Positions 1 to 8,559 of a stretch of 64,000 nt of DNA are shown in pieces. The translations under genes and the position numbers were made by a program. How positions within the stretch are numbered: position 1 is the first letter of the stretch; the number at the start of each line of letters is the position of its first letter. The DNA lies in NCBI GenBank assembly GCA_015066595.1, contig SVNZ01000001.1, forward strand, positions 248,001-312,000, in the 5' to 3' direction. Source of the stretch: Oscillospiraceae bacterium (GTDB lineage Bacteria > Bacillota > Clostridia > Oscillospirales > Acutalibacteraceae). The notes beneath the pieces were generated by a model that did no database searches, was not told the origin of the DNA, and saw nothing but the letters and a program-made list of their open reading frames with translations.

Positions 1-752
1 TCATCAAAAACCAGGTAGTGTGGTGCTGTTTCACAGGTTACATCAACACCTCTTGCTTTTGCTTTTCTTATAAGTTCAACACTTTCTTTTGTTGAAATAT
101 GACAAACGTGATATTTACATCCAATTTCTTCAGCAAGTTTTATATCACGCTCTATCTGAATGTATTCGCTCTCGCTGCAGATACCTCTGTGATTATACCT
201 TTTGGCATATACACCATCATGAATATATCCACCTTTTAAAAGCTCATTCACTTCACAATGAGCAACGATCATTTTATCAAGTGCCCTTGCTTTGAGCATA
301 GCCTGCTTCATCAAATTTTCACTTTGCACACCACGACCGTCATCTGAGAACGCTATAATTCTATCAGCTATGGAACCCATATCGGATAGTTCTTCTCCCA
401 TCTGGGATACTGTTATAGCACCGTATGGATAAACATCTACGACTGCATCTTTTTCAATGATATCAAGCTGAAGCTGTAGATTTTCCATATTATCAGGTAC
501 AGGATTCAAGTTAGGCATAGTGCAAACAGCAGTATATCCACCGCGTGCCGCACATTGTGAACCTGTCTTTATAGTCTCTTTATAAGAAAAGCCCGGCTCA
601 CGAAAATGCACATGCACATCGCAAAAGCCGGGTAAAATTGTGAAATTAGAATTATTAAATTCGGCAACAACACTATCACCTGATAGGCACTGGCGCATAT
701 CAGAAACAAAAGAGGAACTACCAATTACATTAGCTTTTATTAACTTTGACAT
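1..752 (-). CDS. pyrC: dihydroorotase (partial, C-terminus outside window)
   Basis: This is the N-terminal part (about 250 residues) of a dihydroorotase, the zinc amidohydrolase that cyclises carbamoyl-aspartate to dihydroorotate in pyrimidine synthesis. The reading frame is open from ATG at 752 to the window edge. It shows the metal-binding motif DVHVHFREPG, the MPNLNPVPD segment that follows in type I enzymes, and later histidines in AHCEVN and CHIST. A strong AGGAGG site (761-766 on the plus strand) sits 8 bases ahead of the start. The gene lies behind a consensus promoter and a hairpin-rich leader that looks like a pyrimidine attenuator. The missing 3' end is only the window limit. Confidence 0.95.
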   Translation of the reverse strand, partial: MSKLIKANVIGSSSFVSDMRQCLSGDSVVAEFNNSNFTILPGFCDVHVHFREPGFSYKETIKTGSQCAARGGYTAVCTMPNLNPVPDNMENLQLQLDIIEKDAVVDVYPYGAITVSQMGEELSDMGSIADRIIAFSDDGRGVQSENLMKQAMLKARALDKMIVAHCEVNELLKGGYIHDGVYAKRYNHRGICSESEYIQIERDIKLAEEIGCKYHVCHISTKESVELIRKAKARGVDVTCETAPHYLVFD

Positions 753-755
753 ATA

Positions 756-890
756 ACATTCCTCCTAAAAACACAAAAAGCCTTACATAGACAGTAAGGC
801 TTTGAACACACAAAATCACAGCACAGCATATCTGTGCCAAATTTTTAATTGAACAAATCTTACCGATCTCTCTGTATCGCTTTAAAGATT
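756..890 (-). promoter_or_regulatory. putative PyrR-type attenuator leader of pyrC
   Basis: Read on the minus strand, the leader has three stem-loops. The first (856-890) has outer stem AATCTT/AAGATT and inner stem CGAT/ATCG, and presents CAGAGAG in the loop, matching the CNGNGAG core of PyrR binding loops. The second (821-837) pairs GCACAG with CTGTGC. The third (777-803) is an intrinsic terminator, AAAGCCTTAC/GTAAGGCTTT with a T-rich tail, ending just before the SD. GTAAG in the 3' arm of the first stem can instead pair with CTTAC in the terminator's 5' arm. This gives an anti-terminator that PyrR binding would block. The assignment is inferred from these pairings. Confidence 0.6.
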
Positions 891-896
891 TATTTA

Positions 897-925
897 ATTA
901 TAACACTCAAGTGGTTTACTGTCAA
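897..925 (-). promoter_or_regulatory. sigma-A promoter of pyrC
   Basis: Perfect TTGACA (920-925) and TATAAT (897-902) hexamers are separated by 17 bases on the minus strand, so transcription should start near 890. Between this promoter and the end of the next gene (926-1068) I see only A+T-rich DNA, with no convincing hairpin or reading frame. Confidence 0.9.
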
Positions 926-1068
926 CAAATTAGAACTTAAAAATAACTATTTAGACTCAATTCCGCAAAACATCTAAATATATCAAAACACACGGAAAAA
1001 CATTGTATAATCTAACAAAACATATTTTTCTAAAAGAAATAATGACCAACAAATATTATTATGTACAT

Positions 1069-2094
1069 TTACAAGACGCTTATCAACGCATTAACATCGT
1101 CAATGGTAGTAGCCCAACTGGAAGCAAATCGCACAACAGTATGGTTGTCATCTAATTTCTCCCAAAAACCAAAAGAAACTTGATCCTTTAGTTGTTCCAG
1201 TTTTTCATTGTCAAGAACAACAAAAATCTGGTTTGTGATAGTCTCGATAAAAAACTTATAACCCTTCTGAGCAAACGCTTTTCTCATCATATCAGCCATC
1301 TCAATAGCGTGACGACTGATTTTAAAATATAAATCATCTGTAAAGAGAGTGTCAAACTGAACGCCGAGAACTCTTCCTTTTGCGAGCAATGCTCCATGTT
1401 GCTTAATACTGGAAAAAAATCGCTTAGGCGCATTATTATGTGTAAACACAACAGCTTCTCCGCACAAAGCACCAACTTTTGTACCGCCAATATAAAAAAC
1501 ATCGCAAAGCCTTGCAATATCCTCTAAAGTGACATCTGTACCATTACTCATCAAACCATATCCAAGACGAGCTCCATCTAAATACAGTGGAATATCATAC
1601 TCTTTACATACAGCCGAAAGCGACTCAAGCTCGTTAAGACTATATAGCGTTCCGTATTCAGTAGGATGAGAAACATACACCATACCAGGAAAAACAACGT
1701 GTTCGTGATTTTCATCAGAATAGAAATCAAAGAGCAATCTAGATACGTCATTCGCGTTTACTTTACCGTGCTTATGCTCAACAGTGATAACTTTATGACC
1801 GGTATATTCGATAGCTCCTGACTCATGACCGTTTATGTGTCCTGTATTAGCACACACTACTCCCTCTGTATCGTGCAACATCGTATCAATGACAATTTGA
1901 TTAGTCTGCGTACCACCAGTCAGAAGAAAAACCTGTGCATCTTCCCTTTTACATAGTGCTTTTATTTTACTTTTTGCAGACAGGCTGTACTTATCTCCAC
2001 CGTAGCTCACTAGTGGCTCTAAGTTTGTTTCACATAGTCGATGTAATATGCTACTATGAGCACCTTGTATATAGTCACTTTCAAAAGATAACAT
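1069..2094 (-). CDS. ltaE: threonine aldolase family PLP enzyme
   Basis: A 341-residue member of the beta-eliminating lyase / low-specificity L-threonine aldolase family, which splits threonine or allo-threonine to glycine and acetaldehyde using PLP. The Schiff-base lysine is in FYIGGTKVGALCGEA. The conserved aspartate and arginine that hold the cofactor lie in YLDGARLGYG, and an FLLTGGTQTNQ stretch is near the N-terminus. A GTG at 2106 would give 345 residues, but GAGGTG overlapping that codon is an ideal SD for ATG 2094, which I prefer. The gene stands alone on the minus strand, divergent from the his operon. The exact beta-hydroxy amino acid substrate cannot be told from sequence. Confidence 0.85.
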   Translation of the reverse strand: MLSFESDYIQGAHSSILHRLCETNLEPLVSYGGDKYSLSAKSKIKALCKREDAQVFLLTGGTQTNQIVIDTMLHDTEGVVCANTGHINGHESGAIEYTGHKVITVEHKHGKVNANDVSRLLFDFYSDENHEHVVFPGMVYVSHPTEYGTLYSLNELESLSAVCKEYDIPLYLDGARLGYGLMSNGTDVTLEDIARLCDVFYIGGTKVGALCGEAVVFTHNNAPKRFFSSIKQHGALLAKGRVLGVQFDTLFTDDLYFKISRHAIEMADMMRKAFAQKGYKFFIETITNQIFVVLDNEKLEQLKDQVSFGFWEKLDDNHTVVRFASSWATTIDDVNALISVL

Positions 2095-2202
2095 ATCGCA
2101 CTTCACCTCAAACTAAATTCAAGCTATATTATAATGTATAGTAAAAATAATTTGAGTCTATATTAGAAAAAATATAAAAATAAAAATAATTTAAATCAGC
2201 TA

Positions 2203-2231
2203 TTGACTTCATCACGCTAAAGTGCTATTAT
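2203..2231 (+). promoter_or_regulatory. promoter of the his operon
   Basis: TTGACT (2203-2208) and TATTAT (2226-2231) are 17 bases apart. They leave a short leader of about 25 bases before the SD GAGG and ATG 2263. There is no room for a T-box or a histidine leader peptide, so control is more likely at transcription initiation, possibly by the first gene's product. Confidence 0.75.
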
Positions 2232-2262
2232 GGTAAAACATTAAATTTACGAGGTAATTATT

Positions 2263-2556
2263 ATGAAATATCGCAACAAATCTGTTGACAGACTATTCCA
2301 AACTATATTAAACTTAGAAACTATTGAAGAATGCTACGAATACTTTGATGATATTTGTACTATCAAGGAAATTCAAGATATGACTCAACGACTAGATACA
2401 GCAATTCTTTTATCAAAAGGCTACAGCTACCAAAAAATAGCTGATAAAGTTGATGTAAGTACTGCTACAATCGGCAGAGTAAGCAAATGCCTCAACTATG
2501 GCACCGGTGGTTATAAAAAAGCCATAGACAGACTAAACCTTCCGGAGGAAAACTAA
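2263..2556 (+). CDS. yerC: TrpR/YerC family DNA-binding protein
   Basis: A 97-residue all-helical protein of the TrpR-related YerC/YecD family. The helix-turn-helix is visible near residues 59-80 (YSYQKIADKVDVSTATIGRV), with a following NYGTGGYKKA stretch typical of the family. It is the first gene of the histidine operon and its TAA shares one base with the ATG of hisZ, so the two are translationally coupled. In some Firmicutes a YerC-type gene heads the his operon, and it is a candidate local regulator. Its ligand and operator are not shown by this sequence. Confidence 0.85.
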   Translation: MKYRNKSVDRLFQTILNLETIEECYEYFDDICTIKEIQDMTQRLDTAILLSKGYSYQKIADKVDVSTATIGRVSKCLNYGTGGYKKAIDRLNLPEEN

Positions 2557-3680
2557 TGAACATAAATAAAACAACACTTAGTTTCAATGAAAAAGTGATT
2601 TTTTCGCTGCGTTCGCTATATAATGAGCGTGGATACTCTCAATATAAAATGAGTAAATTTGAAGAATACGACTTATATGCTAAAAACAAAGACTTCTTAA
2701 TTTCAGACAGTGTAATAACATTTACTGATACAAACGGTAAACTCTTGGCACTCAAACCCGACGTTACACTATCAATCATTAAAAACAGTGTTGATGAACC
2801 TAACACTATCCAGAAAGTGTATTACAACGAGAATGTATATCGTATTTCAAAGGGTACACATACTTTTAAAGAAATTATGCAGGTGGGTCTTGAATGTTTG
2901 GGTGATATTGATAACTATAACATTTGTGAAGTAATTACCCTAGCCTGCAAAAGTCTAAAACAAATATGCGAAAACTATGTTTTGGATATTTCTCATCTCG
3001 GTATTATTACTAATGTATTTGATAGTTTCAACATTCCTTCAGAATCTAAAAAAGAAATACTTAAGTTAATCAGTGAAAAAAACACACATGAACTGACTTC
3101 CCTTTGCAGCTCACTCGGCTTAAACAGCACGCAAACTGAAGTCATCAACGCTTTTGTTACTACATATGGAAAGCCATCTGTTGTACTTCCAAAGCTAAAA
3201 TCAATTTTCAATGGTATTGTTGACATAGCTCCTATAGAACAGTTATCCTGTGTTATCAACGCCATTGATAAAGATATAGCTGATATGATAAACATTGACT
3301 TTTCTGTCGTCAGTGATACACATTACTATAACGGTATTGTATTCAAAGGCTTTATTGAGGGAGTTCCATCAAGCGTATTATCAGGCGGACAGTATGATAA
3401 ACTTATGCAAAAAATGAAGCGCAAATCATGTGCTATAGGCTTTGCTGTGTACTTAGATTTGCTCGAAATACTTGATAATAACGCTAGAGAGTACGATGTG
3501 GATGTTGTACTGCTATATGACGATAAAGCTGATTTACGTAAACTTAACAAGCAAGTGAACGCTTTATCTAATATCGGTCAAAACGTATATGCCTGCAAGG
3601 TTGCACCTAGCAAGCTAAAATATAAAACTTTGATCAATTTTAACGATTGTGAGGTGGATACACTTGAAGACGATGCTTAA
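2556..3680 (+). CDS. hisZ: ATP phosphoribosyltransferase regulatory subunit HisZ
   Basis: A 374-residue class II aminoacyl-tRNA-synthetase-like protein related to HisRS but not a tRNA charger. HisZ pairs with the short form of HisG to make the active, histidine-inhibited ATP phosphoribosyltransferase. The motif 2-like region (KPDVTLSIIKN, then YRISKGTHTFKEIMQVGLE) and the HisRS-like HYYNGIVFKGF and SGGQYDKL segments are present. The C-terminal part is shorter than in true HisRS and has no clear anticodon-binding domain. It overlaps yerC by one base, and the start of hisG lies inside its last codons. The short HisG next door supports the assignment. Confidence 0.9.
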   Translation: MNINKTTLSFNEKVIFSLRSLYNERGYSQYKMSKFEEYDLYAKNKDFLISDSVITFTDTNGKLLALKPDVTLSIIKNSVDEPNTIQKVYYNENVYRISKGTHTFKEIMQVGLECLGDIDNYNICEVITLACKSLKQICENYVLDISHLGIITNVFDSFNIPSESKKEILKLISEKNTHELTSLCSSLGLNSTQTEVINAFVTTYGKPSVVLPKLKSIFNGIVDIAPIEQLSCVINAIDKDIADMINIDFSVVSDTHYYNGIVFKGFIEGVPSSVLSGGQYDKLMQKMKRKSCAIGFAVYLDLLEILDNNAREYDVDVVLLYDDKADLRKLNKQVNALSNIGQNVYACKVAPSKLKYKTLINFNDCEVDTLEDDA

Positions 3681-4302
3681 TGTAGCTCTTCCTAAAGGAA
3701 GATTGGGCGAAAAAGTATATGACATGTTTGAAAAAGCCGGTTTCGAGTGCCCATCAATAAAAGAAAATAACCGCAAACTGATTTTTGAAAACGAAGAGGT
3801 TAACGTAAGATACTTCTGGGTAAAACCGTCTGATGTAGCTATCTATGTTGAGAGAGGTGCTGCTGATATTGGTGTAGCCGGAAAAGATATTTTGCTCGAA
3901 TATGAGCCTGATGTTTATGAGCTGTTAGACTTAGATATAGGAAGATGCAGAATGGCTGTTGCAGCGAAATCAGATTTCAGAGATAATACACAGCGTACAC
4001 TCAGAGTTGCTACAAAATTTTCTAACATAGCTCAACAGTATTATATGTCAAAAGGCAGAGATATTGACATCATTCACTTGAATGGTTCTATTGAAATCGC
4101 TCCTATCTTAGGTCTTTCCGATGTAATTGTTGACATTGTTGAAACAGGCACAACCTTAAAAGAAAACAACTTAGAGGTAAAAGAAACTATCGTACCTATA
4201 AGTGCACGTCTAATATCTAACAAAACAAGTTATAAATTCAAAAGCGATCAAATAAATGAAATTCTAAAAGAAATGGCTTCACAAATGGAGGCAAACAAAT
4301 GA
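3664..4302 (+). CDS. hisG: ATP phosphoribosyltransferase, short form HisG
   Basis: The catalytic subunit of the first histidine step, joining ATP and PRPP. At about 212 residues it is the short form that lacks the C-terminal ACT-like regulatory domain and needs HisZ. It begins NVALPKGRLGEKVYDMF and carries ADIGVAGKDIL and the PRPP-binding segment DIVETGTTLKENNL. I place the start at TTG 3664. SD GAGGTG (3651-3656) is 7 bases upstream of it, whereas the next ATG (3673) is too far and an upstream GTG (3649) overlaps the SD. The start lies 17 bases inside hisZ, indicating translational coupling. Confidence 0.93.
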   Translation: MKTMLNVALPKGRLGEKVYDMFEKAGFECPSIKENNRKLIFENEEVNVRYFWVKPSDVAIYVERGAADIGVAGKDILLEYEPDVYELLDLDIGRCRMAVAAKSDFRDNTQRTLRVATKFSNIAQQYYMSKGRDIDIIHLNGSIEIAPILGLSDVIVDIVETGTTLKENNLEVKETIVPISARLISNKTSYKFKSDQINEILKEMASQMEANK

Positions 4303-5573
4303 TAAAGATATTAAAACAAAATGAAGTTACTGCAAACGAGATCTTTGCAAGAGCTGAGTCAGGTATCAATGTCGAAGTTATCGTATCGGATATCATCAAC
4401 AATGTCAGAACTAACGGAGACAAAGCGCTATTTGAATACTGCGAAAAATTCGATAAAGCAAAGCTCAACAGTCTGCTTGTAACAAAAGAAGAAATTGATG
4501 AAGCTGTTTCGATGGTTGAACCAAAGTTTATCAATATTCTCGAAAAAGCAGCATCAAATATCAGAAAGTTCCACGAAAAACAAGTGAGGAACAGTTTCAT
4601 CATAAATGACGAAAACGGAATAGTAATAGGACAAAAGGTAATTCCGGTTGACAAAGCTGGCCTTTATGTCCCTGGTGGCACAGCAGCTTATCCGTCAACA
4701 GTTCTGATGGATTCAATCCCAGCTAAAATTGCCGGTTGTAAAGAGGTCGTTATGGTTACTCCTCCAGGTACCGATGGCAAAGTAAATCCAGTTATACTTG
4801 CCGCTGCAAAAGTATCAGGAGTCGATAAGATTTTTAAGGTAGGCGGAGCACAGGCTATTGCGGCTTTAGCTTATGGTACAGAAAGTATTCCAAAAGTTGA
4901 TAAAATTGTGGGCCCAGGCAACGCATTTGTTGCTGAAGCAAAAAAGCAAGTGTTTGGTCAGGTTTCTATAGATATGATTGCTGGACCGTCCGAAATATTA
5001 ATTGTTGCTGATAGTAAAACAAACCCAAAACACGCTGCTGCTGATTTGCTTTCTCAGGCTGAACATGATAAAATGGCTAGTGCTGTGCTTGTCACAGATT
5101 CTATTGAGCTTGCTGTTGCAGTACAAAGCGAACTAGAAGTACAGATCCCACTATTAGAACGTTGTGAAATCGCAAGAGAATCTATCGACAAGAATGGAAA
5201 AATCATCGTAGCCGATTCACTTATGGCAGCGATTGAAATTTCAAACGAAATAGCTCCGGAGCATCTCGAACTATGTGTTGACAATCCGTTTGATTATCTT
5301 GACAGTATTCGTCACGCAGGTTCAATTTTTATGGGTCGAAACTGTCCGGAAGCTTTGGGTGATTATTTTGCAGGACCTAACCACACACTACCTACTCTTG
5401 GTACCGCAAAATTTTCAAGCCCACTGTCAGTTGATGATTTTGTTAAGAAAACACAATACACTTATTACACAAAAGATGCACTTAAAAAAGTGGCAAATGA
5501 CGTTGCTTTCTTTGCCGAGAAAGAAGGTCTTACTGCTCACGCCAAAAGTGCAGTTATCCGTGTGGAGGAATAA
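4299..5573 (+). CDS. hisD: histidinol dehydrogenase
   Basis: A 424-residue enzyme for the last two steps, oxidising histidinol through histidinal to histidine with two NAD and a zinc ion. Family landmarks are GLYVPGGTAAYPSTVLM, the GPGNAFVAEAKKQVFG signature, SQAEHDKMA and the PEHLEL catalytic histidine/glutamate segment, followed by the FAGPNHTLPT metal-binding region. Length is normal. Its ATG overlaps the hisG stop in an ATGA junction. Confidence 0.97.
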   Translation: MIKILKQNEVTANEIFARAESGINVEVIVSDIINNVRTNGDKALFEYCEKFDKAKLNSLLVTKEEIDEAVSMVEPKFINILEKAASNIRKFHEKQVRNSFIINDENGIVIGQKVIPVDKAGLYVPGGTAAYPSTVLMDSIPAKIAGCKEVVMVTPPGTDGKVNPVILAAAKVSGVDKIFKVGGAQAIAALAYGTESIPKVDKIVGPGNAFVAEAKKQVFGQVSIDMIAGPSEILIVADSKTNPKHAAADLLSQAEHDKMASAVLVTDSIELAVAVQSELEVQIPLLERCEIARESIDKNGKIIVADSLMAAIEISNEIAPEHLELCVDNPFDYLDSIRHAGSIFMGRNCPEALGDYFAGPNHTLPTLGTAKFSSPLSVDDFVKKTQYTYYTKDALKKVANDVAFFAEKEGLTAHAKSAVIRVEE

Positions 5574-5575
5574 TA

Positions 5576-6640
5576 TTGAGTCGCTTTTTCAGTAAAAAAT
5601 ATAGTACCTTAGTGCCGTACACCCCAGGTGAACAACCAAAAGATACAAAATACATAAAACTGAATACTAACGAATCACCGTTTGCCCCATCCCCTACAGC
5701 TATTGAATTAGTAAATAATGCAGCGAAAAATCTTCAGCTATATTCTGATCCTGAGTGTAGAAAATTGATTGAAGTAGCTTCTAAAAAATTTAATGTAGAT
5801 AGAGATGAAATTATTTTCACTAACGGTTCAGATGAAGTTTTAAACTTTGCATTTATGGCATTTTGCGATGACGAGCATCCTGCTATTTTCCCGGATATTA
5901 CATATGGGTTTTACTCTGTGTTTGCTCAGATAAACAACATACCATATAAAACGATTCCGCTTAAAGATGATTTCACAATAGATGTTAATGACTACAAAAA
6001 TGCTAAAGGAACTATATTTATAGCAAACCCTAACGCACCAACTGGTGTTGCTTTATCTATTGAAGAAATCGAAGAAATTGTAAAAAGCAATCCTGAAAAT
6101 ATTGTTGTAATCGATGAAGCTTATGTTGATTTTGGTGCTGATAGTGCAGTAAAACTCATTAAAAAGTATAATAATCTTTTAGTTACACAAACATTCTCAA
6201 AATCACGCTCACTTGCAGGTGGCAGACTCGGTTTTGGTATTGCTAGCAAATCACTTATTCGGGATCTAAACACTATTAAATATTCTACAAATCCATATAA
6301 TGTAAATTCGTTGACTATGGCTGCCGGTATCGGTACATTACTCGACGATGACTACTGTATGAATAACTGCAAAAATATTATTGAAATTCGCAAATGGGTT
6401 ACGAACAACCTAAAAGAACTTGGCTTTACTATGACAGATTCGTCTGCTAATTTCATTTTTGCTAAACACGATGATTTTGATGGAGAACAAATCTATCTTA
6501 ATCTAAAAGAAAAAGGCGTTCTTATTAGACATTTTGATAAGACTAGGTTTAGAGAATACAACCGTATCACAATCGGTAGTAAAGAACAAATGAGTATGTT
6601 TTTAGAAAAGCTAAAAGAAGTACTGGAGGAATTAAAATGA
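5576..6640 (+). CDS. hisC: histidinol-phosphate aminotransferase
   Basis: A 354-residue fold-type I PLP aminotransferase that turns imidazole-acetol phosphate into histidinol phosphate with glutamate as donor. It shows the substrate/cofactor segment LNTNESPFAPSP, the ANPNAPTG motif, VIDEAYVDF, and the Schiff-base lysine in TFSKSRSLAGGRLGF. The start is TTG 5576, supported by GGAGGAA just upstream within the hisD 3' end. There is only a two-base gap after hisD, and ATGA overlaps hisB. Confidence 0.95.
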   Translation: MSRFFSKKYSTLVPYTPGEQPKDTKYIKLNTNESPFAPSPTAIELVNNAAKNLQLYSDPECRKLIEVASKKFNVDRDEIIFTNGSDEVLNFAFMAFCDDEHPAIFPDITYGFYSVFAQINNIPYKTIPLKDDFTIDVNDYKNAKGTIFIANPNAPTGVALSIEEIEEIVKSNPENIVVIDEAYVDFGADSAVKLIKKYNNLLVTQTFSKSRSLAGGRLGFGIASKSLIRDLNTIKYSTNPYNVNSLTMAAGIGTLLDDDYCMNNCKNIIEIRKWVTNNLKELGFTMTDSSANFIFAKHDDFDGEQIYLNLKEKGVLIRHFDKTRFREYNRITIGSKEQMSMFLEKLKEVLEELK

Positions 6641-7224
6641 GGACTTCTACAATAAATCGCAAAACCGCAGAAACAGATATATCTTTGTCGCTCAACTTGG
6701 ACGGTAGCGGTATAAGTAATGTTGAATCAGGATGCGGTTTTTTAGATCATATGCTTACACTTTTTGCAAAGCACGGTAGATTCGACCTAGATTTAAAGTG
6801 CATTGGTGACACACAGGTCGATGATCACCACACTGTAGAAGATATCGGTATTTCACTGGGCTTGGCTTTTAAAGAAGCTTTGGGAGACAAAAAAGGTGTT
6901 TCTCGTTACGGTTATATGATATTACCTATGGACGAGTCTCTGATAATGTCTGCAGTAGACTTTTCAGGTAGAGGTTATTTGAACTACGATTTAAATATCC
7001 CTACTGAAAAGGTGGGTACTTTTGATACCGAACTCGTAGAAGAGTTTTGGCTCGGCTTTATTCGTAATGCAGAATGCACTCTACACATAAAACAGCTTGA
7101 TGGTTCTAATTCTCATCACATTATTGAAGGTGCGTTCAAATCAGTTGCAAGAAGCTTCAAAGAAGCTGTTAGAATTGATGCTAAATTTTCTAATGATATT
7201 TTATCAACAAAGGGAGTATTATAA
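6637..7224 (+). CDS. hisB: imidazoleglycerol-phosphate dehydratase
   Basis: A 195-residue monofunctional dehydratase for step seven, converting imidazole glycerol phosphate to imidazole acetol phosphate. The two manganese-binding histidine clusters typical of the family are present: DDHHTVEDIG near residue 65 and SNSHHIIEGAFK near residue 155. It lacks the N-terminal histidinol-phosphatase domain of enterobacterial HisB. That activity is supplied by the PHP protein at the end of the operon. Confidence 0.97.
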   Translation: MRTSTINRKTAETDISLSLNLDGSGISNVESGCGFLDHMLTLFAKHGRFDLDLKCIGDTQVDDHHTVEDIGISLGLAFKEALGDKKGVSRYGYMILPMDESLIMSAVDFSGRGYLNYDLNIPTEKVGTFDTELVEEFWLGFIRNAECTLHIKQLDGSNSHHIIEGAFKSVARSFKEAVRIDAKFSNDILSTKGVL

Positions 7225-7877
7225 TGGTTGCGATTGTAGATTATGGTGTAGGTAATCTTTTCTCACTGAAAAGCTCATTAACTGCTATCGGAGCTGATGT
7301 AGTTATTACCTCGGATAAAGAAATTCTCAAAACAGCAAACCAAATAATATTGCCTGGCGTAGGTGCATTTGAAGATGCCGCAAAAAAGCTAAGGAAGAAC
7401 GGTTTAGATAAAGTTATCAAGGAGCTAGCTGATGGTGGAAAACCACTTATGGGCATCTGTCTTGGTATGCAACTGCTTCTTGATAAAAGCTATGAGTATG
7501 GTGAACATGATGGCTTAGGACTAATTAAAGGCATCGTAGCCCCAATCAAAGACGATGTAACCAGCGAATATAAAATCCCACATATAGGATGGAACCCCTT
7601 GAAATTAAATGGTGACTCTTCCCCTATCTTTAAGTATATTCAAGATGGAGACTGCGTTTATTTTGTACATTCATATTATGCAAAAAACTGCGAAGAATCC
7701 ATTATCGCTACCGCTGAATATGGTACAGAACTCACAGCAGCAATAGCTAAAAACAACGTTTTCGGATGCCAGTTTCATCCAGAAAAAAGCGGAAAAGTTG
7801 GTCTTAACATTTTAAAAGCATTCATTGACCTCAAGGAGGAAAACTATGCTGATTTATCCGGCGATAGATTTGTATAA
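7224..7877 (+). CDS. hisH: imidazole glycerol phosphate synthase, glutaminase subunit
   Basis: A class I glutamine amidotransferase of about 217 residues that feeds ammonia to HisF. It has the N-terminal DYGVGNLFS signature, the nucleophile Cys79 in GICLGMQLL, and the catalytic histidine/glutamate pair in QFHPEKSG. The C-terminus runs about a dozen residues past the usual end of the family, because the frame stays open 32 bases into hisA. The hisA SD AAGGAGG is therefore inside hisH coding sequence, which should couple translation of the two genes. Confidence 0.96.
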   Translation: MVAIVDYGVGNLFSLKSSLTAIGADVVITSDKEILKTANQIILPGVGAFEDAAKKLRKNGLDKVIKELADGGKPLMGICLGMQLLLDKSYEYGEHDGLGLIKGIVAPIKDDVTSEYKIPHIGWNPLKLNGDSSPIFKYIQDGDCVYFVHSYYAKNCEESIIATAEYGTELTAAIAKNNVFGCQFHPEKSGKVGLNILKAFIDLKEENYADLSGDRFV

Positions 7878-8559
7878 TAAAAAAGCAGTGCGCTTATATA
7901 AAGGCGACTACAATCAGATGACTGTGTATAACGATAACCCTGTTGATGTTGCTATTGACTTTAAAAACAGCGGTGCAACTCATATTCATTTAGTAGATTT
8001 AGAAGGTGCCAAAAGCGGAACTACGCCAAATTTTGATGTTGTAAAAAACATAAAGAAATCAACATCACTATTTTGTGAAATTGGTGGAGGAATACGCAGT
8101 ATCGATGTCATTGACAAATACATCAGCTACGGTATAGATAGAGTTATATTAGGAACTGCTGCAGTAACAAACAAGGGTTTTGTTGAAGAAGCGGTCAGTA
8201 TGTACTCAGACAAAATCGCTGTTGGTATAGATATCAAAGACGGTTTTGTTGCTATTAAAGGTTGGACAGAAACTTCTAATATTAACGCCTTTGATTTTTG
8301 TAAAAAAATGCAGAACATCGGTGTAAAAACAATAATTTGTACCGACATATCAAAAGACGGAGCTATGCAAGGTACTAATCACGAGCTATATAAAGATTTA
8401 TCCGATAAATTCGATATTCAAATAATCGCATCCGGCGGTGTTTCCTCTATAGATGACATCAAAAAGCTCAGACAGCTAGATATTCATGGTGCTATAGTCG
8501 GAAAAGCATACTATACTGGTTCAATAAACCTATCACATGCTATTGAGGTGGCTAAATGA
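7846..8559 (+). CDS. hisA: ProFAR isomerase HisA
   Basis: A 237-residue (beta/alpha)8 isomerase that opens the ribose of ProFAR by an Amadori rearrangement. The two catalytic aspartates are in the N-terminal half-barrel (YPAIDLYNKKAVRL) and the C-terminal half (VGIDIKDGFVA). Phosphate-binding glycines are in GGGIRS and ASGGVSS. An upstream in-frame ATG-like extension has no SD, whereas ATG 7846 follows AAGGAGGAAAACT, so this start is clear. It overlaps hisH by 32 bases and hisF by 4. Confidence 0.96.
   Translation: MLIYPAIDLYNKKAVRLYKGDYNQMTVYNDNPVDVAIDFKNSGATHIHLVDLEGAKSGTTPNFDVVKNIKKSTSLFCEIGGGIRSIDVIDKYISYGIDRVILGTAAVTNKGFVEEAVSMYSDKIAVGIDIKDGFVAIKGWTETSNINAFDFCKKMQNIGVKTIICTDISKDGAMQGTNHELYKDLSDKFDIQIIASGGVSSIDDIKKLRQLDIHGAIVGKAYYTGSINLSHAIEVAK

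Noticed and set aside
2095-2106. GTG 2106 as start of the threonine aldolase.
   Set aside because: The GTG overlaps the GAGGTG SD that serves ATG 2094, and the extra four residues add nothing conserved.
952-2160. Nine-base inverted repeat TAGACTCAA (952-960) and TTGAGTCTA (2152-2160) flanking the threonine aldolase gene.
   Set aside because: The match is too short, with diverging surroundings and no target duplication or transposase, so chance is the simplest explanation in A+T-rich DNA.
2232-2262. T-box or histidine leader peptide ahead of the his operon.
   Set aside because: Only about 25 bases separate the predicted transcription start from the first SD, with no hairpin or His-rich frame.
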